From Pseudomonadota bacterium (GTDB lineage: Bacteria; Pseudomonadota; Gammaproteobacteria; Burkholderiales; Burkholderiaceae_C), in the NCBI GenBank assembly GCA_021819435.1, contig JAKARB010000006.1:1-64000 (forward strand): a stretch of DNA of 64,000 bases. Reading direction: 5' to 3'. Position numbers and translations under genes: made by a program. The notes under the pieces were generated by a model, which ran no database searches, was not told the origin of the DNA, and was given only the letters and a program-made list of their open reading frames with translations. Below, in pieces: positions 30,129-39,310 of this stretch (positions are counted from its first letter, which is position 1; every line of letters starts with the position of its first letter).

Positions 30129-31537
30129 AAACCCTGGCCCTGCGCATCTACCTCACGGTGGTGGCGGTGCTGCTGGTGTTCGCGCTCGTCTCGGGTTGGC
30201 TGGCTCAGCGCAACTTCGAGCACGAGCGCAGCCAGGTGCAGTCGATGGCGGCCTGGAACGAGCGCGCCGCGGCCTGGGCCGAACTGATCGAAAACAGCCT
30301 GCCGCCTGCCAGCGCCCCGCTGGACGAACAATCCCGCATCTTCCTGGACTGGTCTGAGCGCTTGCGCATGCCGATGGCGCTGGACGACCCACTGGGCCGC
30401 CGCATCGCCACCTCGATGCTGCTGGAGGAGCGCCTGCGCCGCCAGCCCGAGTTGCGTGAGCGCATGCAGCGATCCGTCCTCTCCGATGGCCGCACGATGT
30501 GGGTGTTGCGCGCCTGGGTCGTTCGAGGCAAGGGCCCACAGACCATCATGGGGCCGATGCGCGAAGGGGACTCGCCTCCCGACATGCCCCCTCCGCCGCC
30601 ACGCGCCCAGCCCTGGCTGGAACCGATGAGCTGGCTGGTGCCGCCTTGGATGGCCCACGGCGCGCCCGCGCTGATCCTGGCGCTGATCCTGTTGTTCGGC
30701 GCGGTGGCGCTGGGCGCCTGGCCTGTGGTCAACCGCCTGACCCGCCGGCTGCAGGCCTTGCGCTCGGGCGTCGAGGTGTTCGGCTCGGGGCAGTTGCAGC
30801 ACCGCGTCAGCGTCGAGGGCGCCGACGAGGTCGCAGCGCTGGCGCGCAGCTTCAACGAAGCCGCCCAGCGCATCGAAGACCTGGTCACCTCCAACCGCAG
30901 CCTGCTGGCCAACGCCAGCCACGAACTGCGCTCGCCCCTGGCCCGCCTGAAGATGGCGGTCTCGCTGATGGCGGAAGCCTCGCCCGAGCAGGCCGCGCGC
31001 ATCCGCCAGGAGATCCACCAAGATATCCGCGAGCTCGACGCCCTGGTCGAAGAGGTGCTGCTGGCCAGCCGACTCGACTCCCGCCGCGACATCGAGCACT
31101 CGCCGGTCGACCTCATGGGCCTGGCCACCGAAGAGGCCGCGCGCGTGGGCGCCGAGGTGCACATCGATGCGAGCTTCCCGCTCACGCCGCACCAGGGCGA
31201 CGAGCGCCTGCTGCGCCGCGCATTGCGCAACCTGCTCGAAAATGCGCGCCGCTATGGCGGCTCTCAGATCGAACTCTTCCTGAGCAGCACGCGCGGTCGG
31301 CTCGAGTTGGCTGTGGCCGACCGCGGCCCAGGCGTGCCGCCGGAGCAACGCGAACGCATCTTCGAGCCCTTCTACCGCCTGCCGGGCCACGCCGAGCACG
31401 CCGGTGGCGTCGGCTTGGGGCTGAGCCTGGTGCGCCAGATCGCCGAGCGGCATGGCGGCCAAGTGCGCTGCGAAGCGCGCGAAGGCGGTGGCAGCCTGTT
31501 CGTGCTCACCTTGCCAGCCTGGTCGGCAAGGCGCTGA
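30125..31537 (+). CDS. HAMP-domain sensor histidine kinase
   Basis: A 470-residue kinase. It has a first transmembrane helix (8-27), a periplasmic sensor of about 150 residues ending in a Pro-rich stretch (SPPDMPPPPPR), a second helix (about 180-202), a HAMP domain (about 200-255), the phospho-acceptor His266 in NASHELRSPLARL, and an ATPase with NLLENARRYG, DRGPGVPPEQRERIF and GVGLGLSLVRQI. The ATG overlaps the regulator stop (ATGA). The sensory region contains no motif I can name. Confidence 0.93.
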   Translation: MKTLALRIYLTVVAVLLVFALVSGWLAQRNFEHERSQVQSMAAWNERAAAWAELIENSLPPASAPLDEQSRIFLDWSERLRMPMALDDPLGRRIATSMLLEERLRRQPELRERMQRSVLSDGRTMWVLRAWVVRGKGPQTIMGPMREGDSPPDMPPPPPRAQPWLEPMSWLVPPWMAHGAPALILALILLFGAVALGAWPVVNRLTRRLQALRSGVEVFGSGQLQHRVSVEGADEVAALARSFNEAAQRIEDLVTSNRSLLANASHELRSPLARLKMAVSLMAEASPEQAARIRQEIHQDIRELDALVEEVLLASRLDSRRDIEHSPVDLMGLATEEAARVGAEVHIDASFPLTPHQGDERLLRRALRNLLENARRYGGSQIELFLSSTRGRLELAVADRGPGVPPEQRERIFEPFYRLPGHAEHAGGVGLGLSLVRQIAERHGGQVRCEAREGGGSLFVLTLPAWSARR

Positions 31538-31624
31538 GCGCGGCCCCAGGAGCCATCTCGTCGGCCAGATGAGGTGTGGCTGTCCGGTTGGTCGCCCGTC
31601 AACCTTGCGAAGGGCGCCAGATCA

Positions 31625-32644
31625 TCAAGCCCCGTGGTAACGCCGGTACCAGTCCACGAAGCGCGCCACGCCTTCGGCCAAGTCCGTGTGCGGCGCCACG
31701 CCCGTCCAGGTTTCCAGCGCGCTCACGTTGGCGAAGGTGGCCGGCACATCGCCCGGTGCCATCGGCTGCAGGTCGAGCTGGGCTTTCACGCCGAGCGCCG
31801 ACTCCAGCGTGCGGATGAAGTCCATCAACTGCACCGGTTCGCTGTGGCCGATGTTGAAGACCTTGTACGGAGCCCACGAGCCCGATGCTTGCGGTGCATC
31901 TCGATCAAAGGCCTCGTTGGCCGAAGGCGGGCGGTCCAGCGTGGCCACCACGCCTTGGACGATGTCGTCGATGTAGGTGAAGTCGCGACGCATGTTGCCG
32001 TGGTTGAACACCTTGATCGGCTCACCAGCGAGGATGGCCCGCGTGAACAGCATCGGCGCCATGTCGGGGCGCCCCCAGGGGCCATAGACGGTGAAAAAGC
32101 GCAAGCCCGTGGTCGGCAGGCCGTAGAGGTGGCTGTAGGTGTGCGCCATCAGCTCGTTGGCCTTTTTGGTGGCCGCGTACAGGCTGACAGGGTGGTCGAC
32201 CGCGTCGTCCTCGCTGAAAGGCATGCGGGTGTTGCCACCATAGACGCTGGAGCTGCTGGCATAAACCAGGTGCGCCGCGCGGTGGTGCCGGCAAGCCTCC
32301 AGCATGTTCACGAAGCCCACCAGGTTGGACTGAGAGTAGGCGTGCGGATGGGTGAGCGAGTAGCGCACGCCGGCCTGCGCAGCCAGGTGCACCACGCCAT
32401 CGAAGGCTTGCGCCTTGAACAGCGCATCCAGCGCCGGCATGTCGACCAGGTCGGCTTCCACGAAGCGGAAGCACTCGCCGCCCGGGCTGGCCGAAATGGC
32501 CGCCAGGCGGTCCCGCTTGAGCTGCGGGCTGTAATAGTCGTTGAGGTTGTCGAGGCCGATGACCGTGTCGCCGCGCTGCAGCAGCGCTTGCGACACGTGC
32601 ATGCCGATAAAACCGGCGGCGCCGGTGACGAGGAACTTGCGCAT
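31625..32644 (-). CDS. UDP-glucuronate 4-epimerase (NAD-dependent epimerase)
   Basis: A 339-residue extended SDR. It has the NAD-binding TGAAGFIGMHVSQALL, DNLNDYYSPQLKRDRL (typical of UDP-GlcA/GalA 4-epimerases of the LspL/CapI type), and the catalytic YxxxK (SLYAATKKANELM) with SSSSVYGG. It makes UDP-galacturonate for polysaccharide. The start is ATG 32644. It is 68 bases from the NDP-sugar synthase gene and on the same strand. Confidence 0.87.
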   Translation of the reverse strand: MRKFLVTGAAGFIGMHVSQALLQRGDTVIGLDNLNDYYSPQLKRDRLAAISASPGGECFRFVEADLVDMPALDALFKAQAFDGVVHLAAQAGVRYSLTHPHAYSQSNLVGFVNMLEACRHHRAAHLVYASSSSVYGGNTRMPFSEDDAVDHPVSLYAATKKANELMAHTYSHLYGLPTTGLRFFTVYGPWGRPDMAPMLFTRAILAGEPIKVFNHGNMRRDFTYIDDIVQGVVATLDRPPSANEAFDRDAPQASGSWAPYKVFNIGHSEPVQLMDFIRTLESALGVKAQLDLQPMAPGDVPATFANVSALETWTGVAPHTDLAEGVARFVDWYRRYHGA

Positions 32645-32712
32645 CCCGCTATTGTCTGTCAGCCCAAGGGGGATGAGCGCCGCTCCTCGGCGGCACCATG
32701 TCCAGGCCAGGT

Positions 32713-33816
32713 TCAGACGCGGGCGTCGCCCCAGCGCAGGGTGGTGGTTTCGTCGCCCTGGTAGGTCGTTTTGCCGTTGCGGTCCACGCAGTACTGGGGC
32801 GAGGCCACCATGTCCTCGAACACCGTGTCTTCGGAAACACGCGTGTACTCGAACAGCACGCTGCGCTTGACCGTGCACCCCTTGCGCAGGCGGCTGCCAT
32901 GGCCGATCCAGCACGGGCCTTCGATGGTCACGCCGGGTTCGACGTCGCAGCTCGAGCCGATGTAGACCGGGCCGCTGATCTTGACGGTGTTCCAGTCGAT
33001 GCGGGTGTTGAGGCCGACCCACACGCCCGGACGCACCTGGGTGCCCGGCATGTCCATCTGGGCGACCTCGCCGGCCAGCACGCGCTGGCAGACGGCCCAG
33101 TAGTCGGACACACGGCCGATGTCGATCCAGTTGAAATGCCGGCTCTGCGCGAAGAAGGGCAGGCCCTTCTCCACCAGCAGCGGGAACAGCTCGCTGCCGA
33201 TGTCGAACTCGCGGCCGGGCGGGATCAGGTCGAGCACGCTGGGCTCGAAGATGTAGATGCCGGTGGAGGCCAGGTTGGACTTGGCCTCTGATGGGTTGGG
33301 CTTTTCCTGGAACGAGGTGACGCGGCCTTCCTTGTCGGCCACCACGATGCCGTAGTTCTTGACCTGGTCGTTGGGCACCTCCAGCGTGATCACGCTGGCC
33401 ATCGCGCCTTTCATCTTGTGCTCGTAGAGCGCCGACTTGAGGTCGATGTCGATGATCGCGTCGCCACACAGGACGATGGTGGTTTCGTCGAAGAAACCGG
33501 AGAAGTCCTGGATGCGGCGCATGCCGCCGGCCGAGCCCAAGGGTTTGGGCACGATCTCGCCATGTTCACGAGCGCCCTCGAAGGCGTAGCCGATCTCGAC
33601 GTTCCAACGGTGGCCATCGCCGAAGTAGTTCTCGATCTTCCAGTGGTTGAACGCCACGTTGACCATGATCTCCTTGATGCCGTAGCGCCCCAGGTGCTCG
33701 ATGATGTATTCCATCACCGGCTTGCCCAGGATCGGCACCATGGGCTTGGGGGTCTGCTTGGTGAGGGGGCGGACCCGGGTTCCCTGACCCGCCGCCAGGA
33801 TCATCGCCTTTGCCAT
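32713..33816 (-). CDS. NDP-sugar synthase, mannose-1-phosphate guanylyltransferase-like
   Basis: A 367-residue nucleotidyltransferase with a C-terminal left-handed beta-helix. The nucleotide-binding loop is LAAGQGTRVRPLTKQTPKP, the metal Asp is in VLCGDAIIDIDL, and FNWIDIGRVSDYW marks the sugar-phosphate site. The hexapeptide repeats run from about residue 265 (WVGLNTRIDW, VYIGSSCDVEPG). It could supply GDP-mannose for gmd-fcl downstream in the locus. A glucose-1-phosphate substrate cannot be excluded. Confidence 0.8.
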   Translation of the reverse strand: MAKAMILAAGQGTRVRPLTKQTPKPMVPILGKPVMEYIIEHLGRYGIKEIMVNVAFNHWKIENYFGDGHRWNVEIGYAFEGAREHGEIVPKPLGSAGGMRRIQDFSGFFDETTIVLCGDAIIDIDLKSALYEHKMKGAMASVITLEVPNDQVKNYGIVVADKEGRVTSFQEKPNPSEAKSNLASTGIYIFEPSVLDLIPPGREFDIGSELFPLLVEKGLPFFAQSRHFNWIDIGRVSDYWAVCQRVLAGEVAQMDMPGTQVRPGVWVGLNTRIDWNTVKISGPVYIGSSCDVEPGVTIEGPCWIGHGSRLRKGCTVKRSVLFEYTRVSEDTVFEDMVASPQYCVDRNGKTTYQGDETTTLRWGDARV

Positions 33817-34005
33817 GGATCGACTTTCAATGCTGGTTGTTGATGTGTGGAGCCCGAAGGCGCGGCCTTGGGGCCGGATTCGGGAATGATGCTACAGAGT
33901 GGTGCGAAATTTCCCACGCGATGAGGGGGTTGTGACCCATGGCCGCAACAAGGTGTTTTCGGTCACGGGGCGCGCACCAGAATGCACATGGCGTGCCTGG
34001 CTTGA

Positions 34006-34911
34006 TCAGATCGCCCCAGAAAAGCCCACGGGAGTGGGGGGGATGCCGGTCGATCCGGCCGGGTCAACCTCGAACAGGTGCCCTGCATTGGGCTGCGCTG
34101 CCAATTGGCCGGCCGACAGGCCTTGCCTGGCCGTGGTCACGAACAGGCGGTCAAGGGCCGGGCCGCCAAAGCAGACATTGGTGACGTGATCAGTCGGCAG
34201 GGCCACGCGGTGCGTGAGCTGCCCTTGCTTCGAAAAGCGGCTGATGCAGGCGCCCCCCCAATGCGCCACCCAGACGCGGCCCTGGGCATCGAAGGTCATG
34301 CCGTCCGGGTAGCCATCGGCTTCGCTGAAACGCAGCCAAACGCGCTTGTTCGATAGCTTGCCCGCCTCGACATCCAGGTCGAAAGCGTAGATGGTGCGCG
34401 CGGCGCTGTCGGTGTGCAACATCCAGGTCTGGCATGGCGAGATGGCCGGCCCGTTGGCCACGCCATACGGGCCATCGACTTCGTCACAATGGCCGCGCTC
34501 GTCCAGCCGGAACAGGCGCCCGTCAGGGCGCGACTCGTCATCGTTGTTGAGGGAGCCCGCCCAGACTCGGCCGCGGGCATCGGTCTTGGCGTCGTTCAGG
34601 CGCAGCGGGGAGCCCGCCGGGAAGGGTTTTGCCACCCAGTCCAGCAACGTGCATTCGCTACCATCGGCCGGCAGGCGCATGCGGGCCATGCCGCTTTGTA
34701 ATCCGACCAGCTTTTCGTCGTTGGCGGCGGTGGACAGCACCCACCCGACACGTTCAGACACCTTCCATTCTTGCCAATTCGGGGAACCAAGTCCCCAGCG
34801 CATGATCCGACGACCATGGATGTCCACCAGCCACAGGCGGTCCGACTTGGCATCCCAATGCAGTCCTTCTCCGAGTTGGCAGCCCGTCTCCAGCACAACT
34901 TTCACATTCAT
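34006..34911 (-). CDS. SMP-30/gluconolactonase-family protein
   Basis: A 301-residue beta-propeller lactonase with the family start LGEGLHWDAKSDRLWLVDIH, a metal site in PLRLNDAKTDARGRVWAGSL, and ANGPAISPCQTWML and DGYPDGMTFDAQGRVWVAHW. It probably hydrolyses a sugar lactone. AGGAA precedes ATG 34911. Its start is only 11 bases from the start of the divergent beta-helix gene, so its promoter lies inside that gene's 5' end. Confidence 0.9.
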   Translation of the reverse strand: MNVKVVLETGCQLGEGLHWDAKSDRLWLVDIHGRRIMRWGLGSPNWQEWKVSERVGWVLSTAANDEKLVGLQSGMARMRLPADGSECTLLDWVAKPFPAGSPLRLNDAKTDARGRVWAGSLNNDDESRPDGRLFRLDERGHCDEVDGPYGVANGPAISPCQTWMLHTDSAARTIYAFDLDVEAGKLSNKRVWLRFSEADGYPDGMTFDAQGRVWVAHWGGACISRFSKQGQLTHRVALPTDHVTNVCFGGPALDRLFVTTARQGLSAGQLAAQPNAGHLFEVDPAGSTGIPPTPVGFSGAI

Positions 34912-34922
34912 CCGAAGTTCCT

Positions 34923-37589
34923 ATGTTGCATCGACTTCCTCCTGCGCTCCAGCTTGACCGTGCGATGTTTGTCCAAGGCTGGTTCGCCTGCTTGGCAATC
35001 CCCCTCCTTGTCTATACCTTTCCTGCGGGTGCGCAAGAACTGGTGCGCGCGCCGGGTTGGCTTGCCGTTTTGCCGAATGATAGCCAGCCTGTTATCCCAG
35101 AGATCCGCGCCAAAGGTAGCGAGTGGTTCGTCGATGCGGCCCGAGGTGACGACTTTGCCTCTGGCACGAGGAAACAGCCTTGGAAGACTTTGGGCAAGCT
35201 GAAGCGTGCCGGGTTGTCTTCGGGAGACGTTGTGCGCCTGATGTGCGGTGGCGTGTGGCGCGAAGCGCTGGACATGGACTCGCGTGCCTTCCCTGCGGGC
35301 TTGACGATCGCTGCTGAGGAAGACTGCGGAGCCGGGCAGGCCCCAAGCATCCGTGGATCTGATCTGGTGAATGCCAATTGGTTGGGCGATGAGACGCAGG
35401 CCGGGGTGTCCGTGGTTGACCGGTTTGCTGCGGTCGATGGCCTTTTTTACAAAGGCAACCGGGCGATGCCTGCCAGATTTCCCGACTACGCAGGGCCCGG
35501 GCGGGAGTTCCTGTTGGCCGATGGACTCAAGAGCTCCCGCAGCTTCCGTTTGAGGGACAAGGAGCGCCGTGCGGTTGGTGAACGTGAATTGGTTGGTGCC
35601 ACGGTTTACTTGCGGGTGGTGCCATGGCAGGTCGAGAAAGCTGTGGTTCGTCAGTACGATGCATCGACCGGCGTGGTGACCCTTGACAAAGATCTCAGCA
35701 CGCAGATCTTGAACGGCGCAGGCTACATCCTGGAGGGCAAGCGGTGGATGCTTAACGCCCCTGGTGAGTGGTGGCATGACCCCCAGGCCAAACGGTTGTA
35801 CTTCATGACACCCGACGGGAAGCGCCCAAAGGCGGGCGAAGTAGAAGTGGTGGTTCGAGATCACGCTGTGCGGATCAACAACGCCTCGCAGTTGCGTGTT
35901 GTAGGGCTTGATCTGAGGCAAACGAGTCAGACAGCTCTGGATGTCCACGACGTCAACGACGTTGCGTTCGACGGTCTGAGCATTGCCGATCCAGGTGAGT
36001 ACGGTGTTGTCATCTATCGAAGCGGCCGAGTTGCACTTCGTGGTAGCCGCATTGAACGCTCTGGTTGGCATGCGGTCTTGACTCGAGAAGCACCGGACAC
36101 CCTCGTTTCCGGTAATGTGATCCTGGACCATGGCTTGATCGCGCGCGCGGGGGGCAGCGCAGGCGCGATTGCCGTCAAAGGCGAGCGGACCGTGGTGTCA
36201 AACAACCTGGTGCAACGGGCTGCCAACACTGGCATCCATTTCTTCAACCTGGATGGCACGCAAATCACGCGCAACAGGGTGATTCAACCTTGCATCCGCT
36301 TGACGGATTGCGGCGGCATCCAAACCTGGACAGGCGACTCACCATCGCTGGCCACGAAGAAACAAGTGACTCGTTCAATCATCAAAGACAACGTCATCTT
36401 GGGTGGTGCCGGCAACCTGGAGGGCTCTTCTGGTCGGGGACGCTACCAGTCCAATGGCATCTATTTCGACTCCATGACTGGCGGCGTACAGGCTGTCAAC
36501 AACGTCATAGCGGGCATGGAGAACGGTTTCTACATCCATAACGCGCAGTTCAACACAGTCACTGGCAACATCATTCGCTCCGTCACCCATGCCAGCATCA
36601 CCGCCCACATGTCGATCCCGGGAGCCGATGCCGTTCGTGGTAATCGCGTGAAAGGCAATCGCTTGTTTTCCCGCCCTGCAAGCGCGGGCGGAGATGAGGT
36701 TTTCGCTTTCAAATGGCAGCAGCCGAACGACCCGAATAACCTCTTTGCAGGGGGCGACGCCAACGAGGTTCAAGACAACGAGATCCTGAGAGTCGGCAGC
36801 GGACAGACGCGTTGGTACGTGGGGGAAAACCACACCGCCCGCTCCATCTCTGAAGGAGATTGGCGGAAGTTTGCCAAGCTGGACCGCGAGCAAGTCATTC
36901 CTGTGGCAGCCCCAACCTCGCGAAAATTCGGAAAGGAAAGCCCCAGCGTGTTACCCGAAGGTGATTTCAAATCAGGTAAGCAAGGCTGGCAAGCGTACTT
37001 CAATCCCTCCGGCCAAGGCGGATCGTTGACGGCCGATGCGTGCAGCGGCGTGCCATGTCTTAGGTTCGTGGCGGGTCACTCCTCTGACTCGTTGTCCAGC
37101 AAACCTTTCCGTCTGGATTCAGAGCCAGGCCGGAACAACTATGTGCTCCGGTTCACCATCAAGATGGGTACCAAGGGTGGGGGCGTCCGGGTTGCCGTGC
37201 GTCGGGACGGTCCGCCCTTTGATGCCTTTGGATTGGACCAGCCATCGATGAACATGGATGCTGGTCAAGTGATGCGTGTCGAGCTGCCTTTTCAGGCCAC
37301 CAACTCGGAGCCCGCCAAGTTGTTCTTCAGCATCGAGCCTGGCGTTGAGGGCTACTTTAGCAATGCATCGATCACGCGGGTGGATGCTCCCGCCGCTACG
37401 CCTGTGACCGAGGCCAGGTCGTTGTTCATTGTCAACTTATCCAAGGGCGCTCGGTCCATCAACTGCGCGGATACCTTGCTGTCCGATTGTGCTGCGCTGG
37501 ATGAGCGAGGCAGAGACGTCAAGTGGCCCTTGAACCTGTTTGCTGGGCAGGGAGAGGCGATCTTCCCCAGGAAATCTGGAGGAGAGTGA
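34923..37589 (+). CDS. Secreted right-handed beta-helix protein, paralog of 39311-42094
   Basis: An 888-residue exported protein; ATG 34923 gives a charged n-region before the hydrophobic segment (FACLAIPLLVYTFPAGA). EWFVDAARGDDFASGTRKQP begins a domain usual in parallel beta-helix polysaccharide enzymes. The helix repeats run to about residue 600, with QPCIRLTDCGGIQTWTG and YIHNAQFNTVTGN. A carbohydrate-binding-like domain and a short C-terminal region follow. It is homologous along its whole length to the lipoprotein encoded nearby on the other strand. Lyase, epimerase or hydrolase action on the exopolysaccharide is inferred from fold and location; catalytic residues cannot be assigned. Confidence 0.75.
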   Translation: MLHRLPPALQLDRAMFVQGWFACLAIPLLVYTFPAGAQELVRAPGWLAVLPNDSQPVIPEIRAKGSEWFVDAARGDDFASGTRKQPWKTLGKLKRAGLSSGDVVRLMCGGVWREALDMDSRAFPAGLTIAAEEDCGAGQAPSIRGSDLVNANWLGDETQAGVSVVDRFAAVDGLFYKGNRAMPARFPDYAGPGREFLLADGLKSSRSFRLRDKERRAVGERELVGATVYLRVVPWQVEKAVVRQYDASTGVVTLDKDLSTQILNGAGYILEGKRWMLNAPGEWWHDPQAKRLYFMTPDGKRPKAGEVEVVVRDHAVRINNASQLRVVGLDLRQTSQTALDVHDVNDVAFDGLSIADPGEYGVVIYRSGRVALRGSRIERSGWHAVLTREAPDTLVSGNVILDHGLIARAGGSAGAIAVKGERTVVSNNLVQRAANTGIHFFNLDGTQITRNRVIQPCIRLTDCGGIQTWTGDSPSLATKKQVTRSIIKDNVILGGAGNLEGSSGRGRYQSNGIYFDSMTGGVQAVNNVIAGMENGFYIHNAQFNTVTGNIIRSVTHASITAHMSIPGADAVRGNRVKGNRLFSRPASAGGDEVFAFKWQQPNDPNNLFAGGDANEVQDNEILRVGSGQTRWYVGENHTARSISEGDWRKFAKLDREQVIPVAAPTSRKFGKESPSVLPEGDFKSGKQGWQAYFNPSGQGGSLTADACSGVPCLRFVAGHSSDSLSSKPFRLDSEPGRNNYVLRFTIKMGTKGGGVRVAVRRDGPPFDAFGLDQPSMNMDAGQVMRVELPFQATNSEPAKLFFSIEPGVEGYFSNASITRVDAPAATPVTEARSLFIVNLSKGARSINCADTLLSDCAALDERGRDVKWPLNLFAGQGEAIFPRKSGGE

Positions 37590-37601
37590 TTCACAGCATG
37601 G

Positions 37602-39119
37602 TCACTTGGGTGCGATCAAGATGACGCAGTCCAAGTGCAGGCATTGGCGGATCTGGTATCCGCCATCCCTGATGGCTTGGTCGATGTCTTGATCTGACAG
37701 CCCAAAGTAGTCGGTCACGTATCGATTGACCAAGAATGCGCTGGCTCGGCGTTCTCGAATCATGCTCAAGAACTCATGGCTGGAGTGGACATGGAACTCC
37801 GGTATCCATTCCCATTGGTGACGCAGGTAACTGTGAATGCCGCCATAAGGGTCGAACAAGACGAAGGGCTGCTTGAACATCCCCAAGTCTTCCATTTCAC
37901 GCAAGTCCAGTGCAGTTGAAACGACTGGGTGCAGAGAGGCGAATCCTTGCCTGGAGAAGATATTCTGAGAAAGCTTGGAGGCCTTGATGGCCACTGGGAA
38001 TGTCAGCACCAAGGCGACCATGCCAATGATGATCGGAGACTTCAATCGCTTCACCCACTCACGGCTTGAGGTCAGGCTGGCCGTTGCGATCCATCCCCCA
38101 GCGATCAACGTCAAGAGAATGGAAACGATGTAGTGATTGCGGGGGTAAATCAGGGTGCAGCCAATGAGTGGGGGCAGGGCCATGAATGCCACGTACAAAG
38201 CGCCCAAGGGTTGTGCTGCGCGATGAAGGAAGAACACCACAGCCGCGCACGCAAGGCCCAACAAGATGGTGCGGAAATCAATGACATTTCGAGCGACGTG
38301 CTTGATGAGCTCGGTTGGGTTCGCCCTGATGTAGTCCGAGATCGTGTGCTTGGCGTCGACTTCGGTGTCATTGAAAAAAACTTTCCGGCAGTGTTTTGAG
38401 GTCCATGGCACCTCGTTGCCGATCTCGCCTCGCTCCGATGCCCTCAGGTTGAAGTGCTGCTCGAAGGCGACCACGCCTCGACCTGTGTCGCTGGCCTTGG
38501 AGATGACGATACCCATCACTGCCGTGACAAGACAGACCAGCAAGGTTTTGAGGTTGGGCTTCCTGCGAATCACGGCGTGCGCAATGCATGCCAGGAAGAT
38601 CAGTGCGGGACCGTACAAATACTCTGGGCGGGCCAGGCCGACCAGCAGGCTGAATGTGGTGGCGATGACTGCGGCTCCATTCAGGTCCCTCTGCCTTTGG
38701 GCGATCACGAAACCCAACAAGATCAGCGCCCCCGCAAACACCCCAACGAAAGGCCAGACCTTGAAGATCGGCAGACCCAGCATCAGTAGGATCGGGATGA
38801 TGCTGCTGACAGAATTGGTCGCGATGCGCATCAGTTGAACTGACAAGACCACCAACAACGCCCAAGAGACGAAGTACAGGGCGATGGTGTCCCGCACGAT
38901 CAGTGAAATCAGCTTGTACCAGGCGGCATAAAGCGGACCGTATTCCGCCTCGGTCAAGAACGAAAGCAGGGTGATTTCGTCTCTTTTACCCAGGTAAAAG
39001 GTTGTCTCGTCATGGAGTCCGATGTCCATGAAGAAGACCGTTGCCAAGACGTAGTAGAGGGTCAAAACGATGGACCAGTTCAGCACTGCTCCTTTGCGGA
39101 GTTGTTGGCTGGGAGTCAT
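37602..39119 (-). CDS. Multi-pass membrane protein, GT-C-like
   Basis: A 505-residue protein with about ten to twelve transmembrane helices and a soluble C-terminal region. An early acidic loop (DIGLHDETTFYLGKRDE) and SLLVGLARPEYLYGPALI resemble lipid-linked-sugar glycosyltransferases of the GT-C/PMT class, but I cannot place it in a named family. ATG 39119 (AGGAAT upstream) is preferred to 39140. It lies between two beta-helix paralogs, so a role in modifying the same polymer is plausible. Confidence 0.65.
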   Translation of the reverse strand: MTPSQQLRKGAVLNWSIVLTLYYVLATVFFMDIGLHDETTFYLGKRDEITLLSFLTEAEYGPLYAAWYKLISLIVRDTIALYFVSWALLVVLSVQLMRIATNSVSSIIPILLMLGLPIFKVWPFVGVFAGALILLGFVIAQRQRDLNGAAVIATTFSLLVGLARPEYLYGPALIFLACIAHAVIRRKPNLKTLLVCLVTAVMGIVISKASDTGRGVVAFEQHFNLRASERGEIGNEVPWTSKHCRKVFFNDTEVDAKHTISDYIRANPTELIKHVARNVIDFRTILLGLACAAVVFFLHRAAQPLGALYVAFMALPPLIGCTLIYPRNHYIVSILLTLIAGGWIATASLTSSREWVKRLKSPIIIGMVALVLTFPVAIKASKLSQNIFSRQGFASLHPVVSTALDLREMEDLGMFKQPFVLFDPYGGIHSYLRHQWEWIPEFHVHSSHEFLSMIRERRASAFLVNRYVTDYFGLSDQDIDQAIRDGGYQIRQCLHLDCVILIAPK

Positions 39120-39234
39120 GGGCGAATTCCTGAGCAGCATTCTTGGGGGAGTCGACGCTTATCGCATGAACTGATGGCGGACAGGTGTCCGCACGTAACA
39201 AAACAGCCAATGCGATTTGACTGGCTCTGAACGC

Positions 39235-39263
39235 AACAACAGCCGGACTTGCCGGCTGTTGTT
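39235..39263. terminator. Strong hairpin between the lipoprotein and membrane-protein genes
   Basis: AACAACAGCCGG and CCGGCTGTTGTT form a perfect 12-bp stem with a 5-base loop, 47 bases past the stop of the lipoprotein gene. The following T-run is short on either strand, so it may terminate weakly or stabilise mRNA. Confidence 0.6.
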
Positions 39264-39310
39264 TGCTTGGGCTGAGGTTCCCAAATTTGGCGAAGTTCAG
39301 GCTGCCGTGC

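Noticed and set aside
32713..33469. One long fused frame covering the NDP-sugar synthase region and the epimerase gene
   Set aside because: Only its second part from 32644 downward reads as an epimerase; the first part is out of frame with the true nucleotidyltransferase.
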